From contig LS997562.1 in NCBI GenBank assembly GCA_000469685.2, positions 42,422,345-42,486,344 of the forward strand: 64,000 bases of DNA, written 5' to 3'. Source of the DNA: Haemonchus contortus (taxonomy: Eukaryota > Nematoda > Chromadorea > Rhabditida > Trichostrongylidae). A model generated the notes under the pieces. That model had not been told where the DNA came from, did no database searches, and saw only the letters and a list, made by a program, of their open reading frames with translations. A program made the position numbers and the translations under genes. Shown piece after piece: positions 26,701 to 43,226 of the stretch (position 1 is its first letter; the number at the start of each line of letters is the position of its first letter).

Positions 26701-29700
26701 ATTGATTGTTTACTATGTTGTTTTGATAATCAGCTGATATTTTGAGATTCAGTACTTGTTCAGTGAATACTTGAAAAAATGAAATGTACTCATTCTTGAG
26801 CCTATCCGACTTCATTTAAGGATGTATAATGTAATTTTTTTCTTGTTGGCATTCACGAAGACTTCACCAAGCTTGTTTTGATTCACGGCTGGCAGCTTAC
26901 AAAGGGCAGTTTACCTTTAGGTTTACGTTAGTAGTTATTGCCAGTTCGAACAAGACCTCCGACTTTTACCAATTGTCCATAAACGAATGAAAGACTTGGT
27001 TGTCTCAGTGAGGTTCGATCCCATAAATAACAATTATGATACGTGTGACGTTTTCGTTGCTAAGCTATTGATATTCAAAGTTGAGTAACTTCTTCCATGA
27101 TGAACTTTGAACATTGAACCCGGCAGTACTGTAGTCCGTTGTGGTCAGCGAGTTTTGGGCCTTTTTTCTCCTCAAAGAGTTTTTTTTTGGTGAAAGGATA
27201 CCACCTATTGCTACGTTTTGCTAAAAAGTCCTTTTTGAACTTAGCTCCGGATCTTGGTGTAGACCTCTATGGTCCTCTCAGACTCATCCTCTTATTTAAT
27301 GTTTACATTTTGATCATATTTTATTCTCCATATTTGTTTCATTCCTACCTACTTCCTTTTCTCATACGAAATCTACTTCTTGGGTCTCCCAGCACTGCTG
27401 TTCTTTCGTCCTGATGAGAAACTTTGAAAGGGGTCCACTCATTGTGCTCATCAGTAGCGAGTTTATTGGGTGCGTTATTAGTCAACTTATTAGTCAATAG
27501 GGGATCAATCCCATGAAAAGATCCTTTTTGTTATTTTGACGATGTTTTGATTTTTTTTTGGAATTTTATTTGAAGATCTGATCTCTATGTTGGGCAGCAG
27601 ATAAATGATATAGGTTTCCATGTAGTTTTGGGATTAGCTAGCTGATGAGAGTTTCATTTTTGCAGTTCTTACCAATATGTGCTTTTTAGTTTCGTTTTAT
27701 GAGACACTATTCATTTTTGATACGTTGTTACCTTTAGCTGCACTTATCCTCGTAATTAAAGCTATTTTGTACTTTTTCGAAACTTTTTTTTTTCGGAGTT
27801 CATAATAATTTTCATTGGAATACTGTGGCGCATAGTGAATGGGGTGCTTTGCTTTGTGAAATGTTGCCCCGCAGTCATCCCATTAGAATTCCTGGAGAAT
27901 TAATGGTTTTCAGCAGAATCCATGTCCCAATTATCCGATCTTATTGCTTCATTGACACCATCCATGCTTCTAGGTTAATGATTCCTTTTCACATTTTAAA
28001 TTATCGAAGAACTGTCATGTAGTACGAGTTGCCAAACGACAATTCATTCCCCGAGATTATATTGGGTGTTCCAGTGCTGCGTTTTATTATCATGTGATAG
28101 GATATGATAGCGGTTTGTGAATATTAAAAGCTAATATAAAAAATTGTTTCAAGGCTATAGGCAATAAATAAGGTTGACGGGTAAGGCGACTAGTTTCTGG
28201 GGAGACCTTGTTCTCAGGTCATATCGCGCACGGACCAAGACAAAGACCCTGTCAGTGAACGTTGAAAAGTGAGCGCGACTTCAAGTTTCGATCAACTTTT
28301 ACTCGTTCTGGACCTCTCCAGGAGCGCGTATAAGGTAGCGTCAAAGTAAAGAGTTGATTAAAACTCTGTAGTAACACCAATAGTCATCACGTCTTCTGTT
28401 GGGTTAAATGCATTTAAGGGGCAGGGCCATTTAAGGGGCCGGCCCTCTTCGGTAAGCGCCCTTCGTATGCAATGTATGTGACCTCGCAGTAGGCGAATGC
28501 TTTGGGAATGTATTTTGGTTCTAAAAACAGATGAATTGATTACATCATTTTCTTTTTGCTGTCGGAGATCCTTCGATAGTACCCTGAGATATATTTTTTG
28601 TATTCTAATTATGGTCTCTTTTATAGACGTTGAGAGACAGGACACGGTAAGATAGTAGGATTTTGGATGGTCAGCACTTGGATTCCATGATCCACGATAA
28701 TTTCCAATCGATGAGACAAAGGATGTAGTAGTGGTTTTATATAACCGGCTGAATGTAGTAATCTGACCATCTGGATTTGATGTATTTCAAGGGTAGTGGC
28801 CGTATCGGCGGTATCGGAGATGGTGCTGATGCTTACGGGAGCTGAAGTAGGAGGCATAATTGACGCGACCGCTTCTTTACGACATCGATTATATGCTGCG
28901 ATACCCAATAAGCGATCGTAATCGTATTCGCGCTTCAGCGATTATTTGCCTTTGTACCTGATTTCGAATGGCGATAACGGGGTTGAGAAGGAAATTTCCA
29001 TGCACTCACCTTTCCTACAGCCAGAGGTCGACGTCGTCGTCATCGTCGTCGTTGTCGATGCCGCCGCCCTGACGACAAACCGGTTTCGGTCCTACTTTGT
29101 CTGAGAGCGACGTTTTTTTTATGTCATTACCTAAAAACATCCATTCACAGTTCTTCTCGTTGATTGATTGATCGATTGAGCTATTGATCACGGCATAAGT
29201 GCTTTGATGCGCATGTGCTGTGCGTGGGATTTTTTTCTTCCGTCAAATAGATGATTTGTGAGTTTCCGTGCAATTACACCAAGTCGTTACAGTGGTTTGA
29301 ATTCCCAGCGCGCCACATGTTTCTTGTCTTTTTGTATCGTTGGTGGTACAAAAGAAAGAATCTCGTGTTTTTTCATTTTTTCGCTGTTCTGTTCTTGGTA
29401 TTACCCAAGCTCTCCCGTTCTTCAGGAGTTACTGACAGTGTTGAGGCTTGTTTCTTTCGATGCCTTGTGCTGTTTGTTAGCTTATCTTTTTCTTTCATTC
29501 TTTTGTTGTGACTATTCCGTGCTTTGATACGACTGCTGATTCTGTCCCTGTTAGCCAGTTGTCATTAGTCCTATATCAGCGGTTGTGAATTACTTCTGGA
29601 CTTCATTTTGATTGAGACCACTGTATTGACTTTAAACGAGTTCCTTCTTAGAACAGTTCTTTTTTCCGAATGTTGTTCAGAAGAGCTTTGTCTCGGGTTC

Positions 29701-29980
29701 AATTTTATGGAGGCTGAAAAAGGATTAGTGTATATATGATGAACGGATGGATTTGAAGGCTAACGGATTAAGGAGCTTCGTTTAAGTTTTTATTCGATAC
29801 TGGTTCCCAGAGTCTAAAGCATGACTTGCGGAAAGAGGGTGTGTCGAATTATTGGTTGAACTTGTTGTCGAAACTGTCCCTTTTAATGATCCTTTTTCCG
29901 ATCTCTACTATATTTATCGTATTACCCGCGTCGTATAATAATTGCCTTACCCATTATGTGAAGGAATAATATTTTCATCG
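23781..29980. other. Non-coding stretch upstream of the co-repressor gene
   Basis: T-rich on +, consistent with a very long + strand intron or upstream regulatory DNA. A minus-strand open region (about 28621-28936) and a CGA/CGT-rich patch near 29020-29075 were inspected; frames across their possible splice sites did not join, so no gene is called. Confidence 0.4.
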
Positions 29981-29994
29981 TTTTCATTTTTCAG
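29981..29994 (+). promoter_or_regulatory. 3' splice site before the first ATG (probable SL acceptor)
   Basis: A T-rich tract ends in TTTTTCAG at 29994, eight bases before the ATG of the Groucho-like gene. In nematodes this arrangement usually marks spliced-leader addition. A conventional intron after a distant 5' UTR exon is the alternative. Confidence 0.65.
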
Positions 29995-30002
29995 AACATC
30001 CG

Positions 30003-33000
30003 ATGTCGTTCTCTTGTGGGGAACATCTAGAAGCGGTCCGGAAAGAAATGACAGTGTTGGCAAATCAATTACAAATGAGCAAACAAGAAGTGGAGAAGGT
30101 TAAGATGGTGGGTTTATGAGTGTTGTATGGATTGGCTAGGTATTTGAAATAACCCCAGATATGCATGAAATTGATTGGACTTTATTACTTCTGAAAGTTA
30201 CAGTTCTGCTGAAGACTGAAAGTGTTAACACGGTTTACAATATCGTGTATTATCGCTCGAATCGCTTATTCAGGGGAAATTTTCTTTATAAGCTGTTAAA
30301 CCGGGGAAACATCACTCTGGCGGTGAAATGATACCAACTCGAGAGTAGAAAGGGCGCAATAGTTAGTTGCGAATAATAGTAGAAGTATTTGATCGATTCT
30401 TTGGGTTACCTTCAAAAATTCTCACTACGTATTCTTCTTCCAAATTAGAGGGTCGTTGCTTCAGCAAATTGAATTGAAGTGAAGCGTGAAACGTTGTTTT
30501 TTTTGTACATGTAGACGAAAGTTTGAGGTAACGGGGTTGCTTGCTTTCTTTTTAAAACAGGCGTAATTTGGCGACAGCAGGTGTGAATAGTTTAATCCGT
30601 GAAGGAATGTATAAGAATGGTGCTGTTCGAGTTTTCGCTATACTTCTCTTTAACTTCTTCTTCTAGAATGGCGGCTTCCAGGTTTTCCATTGTTCCAGTT
30701 TCAAAAGTTTACTAGCCTTGTGCACTGCTCAACTTTTGTTCTTTCTCAGTGCTCTCCTTTTTCGAGCTTTTTTCATTTTTGAAAAGTTGATAGTGTTTGA
30801 TATAAATGCTTCAGGACACGACAAGTTTTCAACAACAACTTAACGCTTTGAGTGAACAAGCCCTTCAAAGTCAAGTGAGTTTTTTAAAACTTTCTTTCTC
30901 ATAAATTTTTGCTGTGTGTAGTGTTTATCAACTTCTGTTCATATTTAGAGTAAAAGTTTTTCGGCGTAGAAGTTGATGCAGTTGCATACATTCAATTATC
31001 TTGCTTCTTTTTCAGATGGAAATGGTCAAAAACCAAGAGGCAACAAAACGGTTGCATCACATTATATCGAGCTATTTGCCAATGCTGCCACCAGAGTATC
31101 AGGTATTTCTGCACTATCAATAATTAGGTTTTATTAGTAGCTATCATTGGGTTACATTTTTTTCGTTTGGGAGCCTAAAATTTGTTGAAAATAGTCATGT
31201 GTATTGAGCAACAAATCCTGGGAATGCTTGCGATTTAGTGTTTTTTCTCAGTAAATCGATAGGATGTGGTGTTTGCCTACTGGTTTATTGAGCGTTAGAA
31301 AATGTCGCTATTGTTGTTTTCTGCCTGAGAATATAGGGAATCTGGTTTTCAAAGAGGTGTTAGTCATGTAATAGGAATTGCTGTACTGGAAGGTACTCAG
31401 ATTATTTCTTTTCATGAGCATTTAGAACGAGTACAGCTCATTTATTTTGAATTGTGCTCGTGAAGCCAAAGGCCGTCGAATTTATGTGCGACGTGAAGTT
31501 ATATATTGCCCTCTGTACGATCGCCTACTTAGAATTCACGTTTGCGTTCGCGCCTCACTTATTTCGATCCTCATTTAGCATGCATGTGTGGTATAATTGA
31601 CCTGAGCATCAATAATTTAGTGTTTCTTGGTCGGAATGGATTGGTAATCTCTAGTTCAGGGTTTGCGAATGTAAGTGTGGTCGATGAGAAGATATTTCAG
31701 TGCAGAATCGGGAAAACATTCTACTTCTTCCTAATATTCCTGGTCTTGGACAAATATGCCCTAGCATTGCAATGGAATAAGTGTTAAAGTCATGTTATGC
31801 ATTTAAAGGAGATTTTTCTTGTTAATTACAATTAATTTACTAGTTTCTTGGAAAGACGAAGGTTGCGTCACTGCAAAGAAAAATGACGTGATGAAGTGAG
31901 ATCCTCTATAATCGATGAAAGATTTGCTGTACTTAATTTCCAAGCGATAATCCATAAATTTCAACGCCGGCGTTGATTAGTATTGCCTCATCGTAATCAA
32001 TTTCATGAAAGAACTCATTCGTCAGCCCTTGCGAAAGCCATCTCGTCGCTGACAAGTGTTTTATTGAAGGACTTCTTTAGGCTTTCGCGTTGGGGGAATT
32101 GGAGAAAATCCGACGTGATGAGACACAGTCACAACAGGCACAAGCAGCAATGTTGATGGGAGGAATGCCGAATATGATGATGGCCAGGTTAGTGTTCAAA
32201 GTTATGTGAATTTTTGTGCTTTGTAGCGCGTAACATTTTTCTTACTTTCTATTTTCCGGAAATTTCAAGGAATTCGTTTATTGTAATGTTGTAAAATAGT
32301 TTGTCGTTCAATCATTGTTCACTCCAAATGATCCCAAATGCTTAGGTTTATGTAAAAAAAAATAACGCAAGAAAGCACCAAAGCAAGCCGAATAACGTTA
32401 GAAAACAACGTGCAAAATTTTAATACGTTTTGCGCAACTGCTACTGATGAATCGCTGTGAGTATTTCTTCGCAATATCTTCAAGTTATTTAAGTTTCATA
32501 TCCCATTATCTCTGATTGCTCCAGAGGACAATGTTACTCGAAGTAATGGCTTAAACTAATCCAATAAGCTACAACTGAGAAAAGTATGTTGTGGGGATAT
32601 GGTGCGCTCTTTTAAGTATCCTACTAAGCTATTCTTGCGCTTTCCTCTATTGTCAGGAATGGTCAGGGCAAAGAGAGAAAAAGGTGTCTTGGGTGCTTTT
32701 GGCTAATAGGATCGCCGCTGTTATCAGCATTTTTCTAAAATTACCATCTGGTCGTTACATGATTTAAACAAATTAGGACATTTTTGTTGGACTAATAAGC
32801 GGAGCGTCGATCAATAGACCTTTAGCATGAGATGCGAAAGCATTTGAAGACAATATTGCTGTTTGGAGAAGTCTTGGTACTTTTGTAGTTCGATACCCAA
32901 TATAATATGCTAATTTCCTTCCTGACAATTCTTTGTTAATTACTATGACATAACTGTAAGGAGAAAACTGTTATGTTTGGATTCTTTTTGTGTTTGCAAG

Positions 33001-35233
33001 TGTGGTTTTCCCATTCTCAACTAGGCTCTTTTGTCAAGCATAAGAGACAGCAGAAGAGCAGTCGAACTGTAGTTACTCTCGCGTCCATCGGTAGATTACG
33101 CTTCCATTTTCATGTCACTTGAAAGGCGAAGGTAATTTCTGATCCCTGTTTTGAATTGCTCTTTTTGGCGTGAGCTAGGCCGTTAAGATTTTGAAAAAGA
33201 ATATAATTCTTTAAAAGAGAGCCTTCAGATAATGAGACTGTCAAGTCCTAGAAGGTAGCGTTCAAAGGTATCACAGAGCTATAGGCTTTCCCGACATTGG
33301 CATTTAATGAAAGAAGGTTATTCAGGCGACAAAAAAAGCTGGTTGCAATGCAAGTCTATGTGCTACTTTTTAGAAGCGGTTGATTATAAAATGTAACGCT
33401 CGTCTATGCTAATATGTACGTGTTTCTTTGTGTTCTTCTATTATTGAAAACGAAAGAATTCACCGAGTCAGTGAAACCGAACAAAATCGCGATATAATCG
33501 TAAATCATGGATTTTTCTTCTTATTCCACTCATTTTGTATTAGTTAAGCGAATAACCTGAACAGTGGTTACTTACCTTGTTATGATATTATTTCTTTGTT
33601 GGAACTAGTTACCGTTGATTTCACGTGGGTGGTGACAAATGTTTTCACAGAAAAATGGTTAACTCTGAAGGCCGGTGGTGCTTTGTTGGGACACTATTGT
33701 TTGAATTTGGTAAACAAGAGCTGCAAATATTCACTTCATAATCTAGGAATCCTATGATGATGGGTATGGGTATGGCTGGTATGCCTGGAGGAGCCACAGG
33801 CTCTCCTCGAATGACGAAACCTAACGGTGTACCGAACGGTGCTCAAAATGCGATGTCAAATGGTATGGCTGCAGCTGCAGCTGCCGCCGGTATGGCTGGT
33901 ATGCCTCCGGGGATGGCAGCAGCGATGCATATGCAACCTCAACAAGCAGCCATGTTACAAGGTAAAACCTAACCTATTACCCTAGACCTTCGAATCCATC
34001 CTTTTTATCAGTTGGAGTTATGAAATCCTCATGCTTCCTATGTTTAGCTCAAATGATGATGGCTGCTGGAATGGGTATGCCGATTCCCGGTATGCCAATG
34101 CCATCCGGAATGGCAATGCAACATGCGATGAACGGCATGGTGGCACCGATGTTACCGCCGATGAGTCAAGCGCAAGCCGCGGCCGCTTTTCATGCGCTCA
34201 CGCCACAGGTTGGCATTTCCGCAATGACTTTTTGTCTTTCATTTTACTTACCAAGTTTTTTCTTTACTTTTATCCATCTCTCTAATTTGTTTCTCTTTCG
34301 ACTCATAGTCATAGCAGGAAAAGCGCGTGAGAACGATTTAGAAATTCCATCGCGTTCTGCATAAGCAATACTCAAGTCTGGTAGTTCAAGGACGAATTAG
34401 GAACTGAAATGGTAGAATTCCTATGATTTCCTAGCGGTTATTCTCAGTTCCCTTGATGAGTAGCTTTGAGAAATATTGCAGGGGCTTCCGAGTCTATACT
34501 TTGCAGCCCTTTCCCTCGCGCCATATCCTTTACTTATTTCTTCTTTTGATGGGGCAACCCAGGTTTACGCATATGAGTCTATGTTTTTATGGCATGGTGT
34601 TTTACTAGCTTATCAGGGGCTATCTTGGGTAGCAGCTTTCTTTTCCACAGCAATGTATCGATAGTAATCCATCATCATCGCTTCAGATGAACGTCTCAAT
34701 TCCATCGCGAAATCCATCAAATGGTGCACTCAGCGCAGCTCAAGCATCTGCGACAAACTCTCCACGACCTGCCGATCCACTAACACCGCAGACAAGCGTT
34801 GCTGCCCAGATTGGGTCATCAGCAAGCCTAAAAGAAGATCGCCAACCACCACCTTCACCACAGAAACCACAGGCTGCTGAAGAAAATGTGTCGGTTGCGT
34901 CGTAAGTGTACGTGTTCTCACTGGTGTCTCTTATTTCTGGTTTTTGGTGCTCATCGCAGATTTACTATTTATTTTTATGACGTCACGACAAAACAACCAA
35001 ACTAGTAAAAGATCGGATAGGTCAGATGTATATGAATTGCAATCTGCCTAGCCCAAACGTGTTTTTGAAACATCATCGAAGTGATTTAACGATCGATTTG
35101 CTATTGCATCGCTAATCTTCAGTTTTGTTCTATTCGTAGTTCGCCTTCATTATGTATTTGCTTATGTCCAATACTTAGCAAAAAGAAAACAGATGATTCA
35201 TCAAACTCCCAAACAGTCCGATACGCCCAGTAG
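30003..35233 (+). CDS. lsy-22: Short Groucho/TLE-family co-repressor lacking WD40 repeats (LSY-22/AES-like)
   Basis: Eight exons join in phase: 30003-30107, 30815-30874, 31016-31102, 32081-32187, 33747-33961, 34048-34208, 34687-34901, 35179-35233 (TAG). The product is 334 residues. Residues about 9-68 align without gaps to the Groucho/TLE Q domain (tetramerisation helices) as I remember it, with the hallmark KRL...I...LP.L..E.Q around residues 66-84. Then follows a Met/Gly/Ala/Pro-rich stretch (about 110-245, with repeated MAGMP- and PGMPMP-like units), a Ser/Thr/Pro-rich segment with SP and TP sites, and a short basic tail (KKK) ending in SQTVRYAQ. No WD40 coding sequence follows. Groucho proteins are nuclear co-repressors recruited by transcription factors; WD40-less members pair through the Q domain with full-length Groucho. 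In C. elegans LSY-22 partners UNC-37 in neuronal fate. The gene neighbours ETFA, as I recall for C. elegans (F27D4.2/F27D4.1). Confidence 0.88.
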
Positions 35234-36704
35234 GTAGATTTGTTACTTTTGCCCTGACAATAATGCAGCAGGCGTTGTTGGGGACCCCCTTCGTTTTATT
35301 TACTGTTACGTCCCGACTGCATTTGATAACCTTTTGTTCTAGTCAGAGCAAAGCGTTGCTGGTTTGCTGTGTATATTGGTTTTGTAAGGAGGGCTATAAT
35401 TAGTAATCCTTGCTTAGGCTTCCATTAACAGTACTTCTGTGACCAATTTAGTAAAAATCTTCATGACGTTTTAGCTGCTGGATGTGTAGAGAATATTGTT
35501 TGGAGTTGGGGCGACACTCAGGAACCATTTGAGGAGAATGGATGCTGACGGGGGAAGATGTTGACCGTTTCGAATGGGTTATCCTTTAATATTGAAGCGG
35601 CTTGGGGAACGGGAGTAGAAGAGTGAAATTCACCAACGACATCTTCATGCAGAGGACTGAATGTTCAGTATCTGTTAGGATGATGTGGGCGGTGCAGGTC
35701 GAAACAGGGTAGTTGTCGCGGGACTGTTGGCGCTAGAAGGAGTCCCTCCATCGCGGTCTCCCTTCCCTGCTCATTCCAGCGCATCAGCCCTCCCTGTTCA
35801 GCCACGCCTACACCACAGTCTTTGAAATCATCTAGTTAGCATCCATTTCAACATTGCCACTAACTTAAAGGGAGGGAAATGAGGGATCGAGGATGTATGA
35901 AGAACCCAAGTTTGCAAGGCTCTGAAGTATCGAAAGGCGGTCGCATTCGTTATTTTGAGGAATCTTGTCGCGCTGACTCCGCAAACATTCAATGTATAGC
36001 TTCTTTCCAACAACTGTCGAATATTCAGCTCACCGTTCACCGTTTCATGACTGGCTTCTTTAATATGCTCTATTATGTTCATGTACGTGACTGTTTTTTT
36101 TTTACTTTGAACTGTTTTATCTGAAATTCTATCGTATAATATAGTGTTTGGTGGTTCTACTGCGTGCAAAATGTTGTTCCACCTCGTCGACGAGTATCAG
36201 ACCAACTGCTCAGCACTCACATTTACTGTTATGACTACGTTTTGTTTTACTCTATAGCATTATCGCATTCGTTATTGTTCGTTATGATGATATACTACAC
36301 TGTATAATTGATTTGTATTCTCAACGATATTAAACGATACCATACTAAGCATGTTCGACGGTATGTACCTCCCCTTTCAGCTCTTCCACTCTCCTTTATT
36401 GTTTGTCTTGATATATCGTTTCTACTTTCAAACATTATGGTAGGGCACGGTTACCATTACTTGTTTTAGAATGTTCTATCCCAGTCCTGACATATGACAC
36501 CCCCATCTACTCGTCCACATATGCTAGAGCATGATCTAACTCGATGTGAATCGTCTATCTGTATCATCCTCTTTTTTTGTCAACTTCTTTTTTTTTATTC
36601 TGTGTAACGGGTGTGTCCCGATCTTGTAGACCGTAAATAGCACTGTGTCGCTAGCTTCATGAGATCTCGGGTTGTTCTCAGAGTTTTCGCAGTTTTTGAG
36701 AATC
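35234..36704 (+). other. Probable long 3' UTR of the Groucho-like gene
   Basis: From the TAG to the first good AATAAA downstream there is about 1.47 kb without a coding frame. Part of it (about 35480-35830) is more GC-rich and may be an inserted repeat. Calling the whole stretch UTR is inference. Confidence 0.4.
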
Positions 36705-36710
36705 AATAAA
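36705..36710 (+). terminator. Candidate poly(A) signal AATAAA
   Basis: Canonical hexamer preceded by GAATC and followed by a T/GT-rich stretch, the first convincing one after the Groucho-like stop codon. Confidence 0.4.
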
Positions 36711-39040
36711 TCGATAATTCGTAAGTGATGTTGCTTCTTTTCATGCAGTTGTGGCTCGGTAGTCCACTTGCATGCTATGTTGGATTAGAAAACAGTGGTA
36801 AATAGCACTGAATGGGAAATCAGAAGAGATTCTCGCTTGAGGATGTCCCACAATTTTAATTGAAGTGCTTGTTAGTTGACAATCACGGTGTTGAGGACGT
36901 TTGCGAACTGCCAATTCTCCTACACATATGCTGTAAATATACGAAAATTCCAGTTTTGTAAAATCATTGAAGTATAGAGGCGAAATGATATAAATAGGCA
37001 CAGTAACCAAGGCATTGTTCCGTTCGTTTCACTTTCTAGTGTTTCTACGATTCCAGGAGTTGTGAAATTACCTAAAACTGGTAGTAAATTACCGAATCCT
37101 AGTTTTTATGTTGAACTGTATGGTCGCACCACGTAAATACACACAATACTAGCCGCGACGCGACCGCACGCGTAGTTCTGATCCTATTAGAACTCACTTG
37201 CCAATACAGGTAACTGTGAGTGTGACACGTTAGGGTTTGTGAGGGTGAGAAGAGCTTTTCAACCTATGAAGCGATATTTCTCGAGATAACGTAAAAGTAT
37301 CGGTGCTGCTTATCTGTGTTTATATTTTTATTTGTATTATTATTTATCCATTTGCTTATTTATATCTGATCTGATTCTTTCCTTCGAGTTTGGACATGGA
37401 ATGGCTGTTCGTGAACTTCCATCCGGGTTTTTGTTTTATTTCAAAATGCGAAGCGTACGACATTACCAGGTATTTCTTGATGCTCATCGATTGTTTTTCT
37501 GAGGTGAGCCATGCATTTGTTTTCCATTCCAAATCGTAGTTGCTCTTTCAAACACATGCTACGGGAACAAATTATGCTACGTGGTCTTCGAACATAAAAC
37601 AGTGTCTCGGCCTTGGATGGGGTCGGTGATGGATAGTTTCCGTTGAAGTAAAAGTTTTTTTTGAAGTAAACCTTGGATCAACTCTAAAATGATAAGTTAA
37701 AGGAGATAGGGTCCTGCTGAGTGTTGAGAATTGCCGACGATCTCATATTATCCCTTGTGGTCCTAACTTTTGATCCACTATTACCCCAACAACCATGACT
37801 GCATGGATGGAAGGGTGGTTGTCGGTATCATGTCGATCTTCGCCTTCGCATTCGCAGTTGGAGGAAAGCGGAATCTGCCTTATGCGGGAGCGACGATGGA
37901 GTAATTGGCAAACTAGATGATGCCTAAAAAAAGCCTCTGCTCTCTGTAGGATCTATGAATGTTTAGACTGTTGAGTGGATGTTTGAATGTCCGAATGCCA
38001 TTTTCGTGCCGATACCGAACATTATGCCTGTGTTTGGTGAAACTAATAGTTTCAATCACATCTGCCCACTCATTCAGTTTTATTTGGTGATTTCAGTTTT
38101 ATGGTCATTCTCAGGTGTAATATAACTGCGCTTGAATACTCAAGCTGGTATTTATGATAATATTACTGTCCCAACTGCGTATTCCGCAAGCTATCTTAAG
38201 GTATAGCGGTTCCGGATAATTTTTTTTACTCTGGACACAGTTTTCTTTCACTGTTTTTCTCGCCTCACTCCCCACCCCATTCTTCCTAGAAACGCCTACA
38301 AAATGATCCGTGAAGGAATTTCATTACGGCTTATCAATTGAATAGCATCCTCTCCTGGAAAACTCATTGTTGCTTTGTTTTAGATGTTTCTGGGACAACA
38401 CAGTGACTTGCTTAATTTCGACTAGATATTGTCTTCTAAATCAAATCCTTTTCTAGAGTGCGCATCGCAATGATTTTCCAATTTGGTGTGTTTTTTTTTG
38501 AATAATGTTTCGACCATACCGAAGCTTTAGGGCCCATCAGTTTACAAGTGGGAGGTGTTGAGGCAGAAGATTCCCCCCAAACTAATCTCTTCTGTTTCGA
38601 CTGGTCCCCATTTCTCCTCGATGAGCAAATGACAAAGATGAAAACTTAGGCGTCAGGGACACTATCAAATCTTTGAACCTGTTCTACGTCAAATGAACAC
38701 TTAGTTTTCTACAATTTTCTGATGAGAGTGTTGAATGCGTGGCTTAACTTAATGTAGTGATCATTACCACGTATTGTAAGTTTTACTTTTTCTTTGTTTT
38801 CTACCGTTGTTCTGAATTAAGGAAGATGACGTCGAAATAAGTGAACAATGAAGTGATTTGGTTCTACTGCACCCACCTTCGTCAAGCAGTAAACGTGCTG
38901 TAATGTCGACTCGAAATTGTCTTCGCAGCGTGCCGCCGAAGGACTTTGTATTTTGAACAACCTTTGTAACTTTGTACTTTAGTTTGGTGAGTTGTATTTT
39001 CTATTTTAAGTTCTTTGCTGCCGTCCTCAGTTATCAGTAT
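36711..39040. other. Intergenic region before ETFA
   Basis: 2.3 kb with no supported gene. A short CG-rich patch lies near 37150-37180. It presumably contains the ETFA promoter, but no core motif can be assigned. Confidence 0.4.
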
Positions 39041-39050
39041 TCTTTTCTAG
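39041..39050 (+). promoter_or_regulatory. 3' splice site before ETFA ATG (probable SL acceptor)
   Basis: TCTTTTCTAG ends seven bases before the ATG, a typical trans-splice arrangement. Confidence 0.6.
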
Positions 39051-39057
39051 GTATTCG

Positions 39058-42960
<3,903 letters not shown>

Positions 42961-43028
42961 AGACCAGTGACTTTTATGAATTTTTGTAAACCAGTGGCTT
43001 TTATACATTTTTGTGATAAGTTCTGTAA

Positions 43029-43034
43029 AATAAA
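43029..43034 (+). terminator. Poly(A) signal AATAAA of ETFA
   Basis: Canonical hexamer 69 bases after the ETFA stop codon. Confidence 0.65.
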
Positions 43035-43189
43035 TTATATGTCAAACAGTTTTATGTTGTATAAGAGTTTGTACTTTACAATTTTACTTAATAAGTGTAC
43101 TTTCGATTGTTTTTCTGTTAAACGGTTTTATCTAAATGAATTTTATCAGGTAGAATCGTCGAAGACTGAAAGCAGCCATTGAGTTTACC

Positions 43190-43199
43190 TTACGTTTAG
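43190..43199 (+). promoter_or_regulatory. Splice acceptor between ETFA and the ankyrin gene
   Basis: A TTTAG ends at 43199, 27 bases before the ankyrin ATG and about 165 bases after the ETFA poly(A) signal. A second candidate (TTATCAG) ends at 43149. The spacing suits trans-splicing of a downstream operon gene, possibly with SL2. Confidence 0.45.
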
Positions 43200-43226
43200 G
43201 TTTTTGTTGATCTCTCCGTTCTTGAA

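Noticed and set aside
28621..29110. Minus-strand open region with a GTGAGT donor upstream
   Set aside because: Candidate exons could not be joined in a common frame through available acceptors; the acidic frame stops before the donor.
35234..39057. WD40 exons completing a full-length Groucho
   Set aside because: No GH...WD-type coding segment in any frame; the stop at 35231-35233 follows an in-phase final exon.
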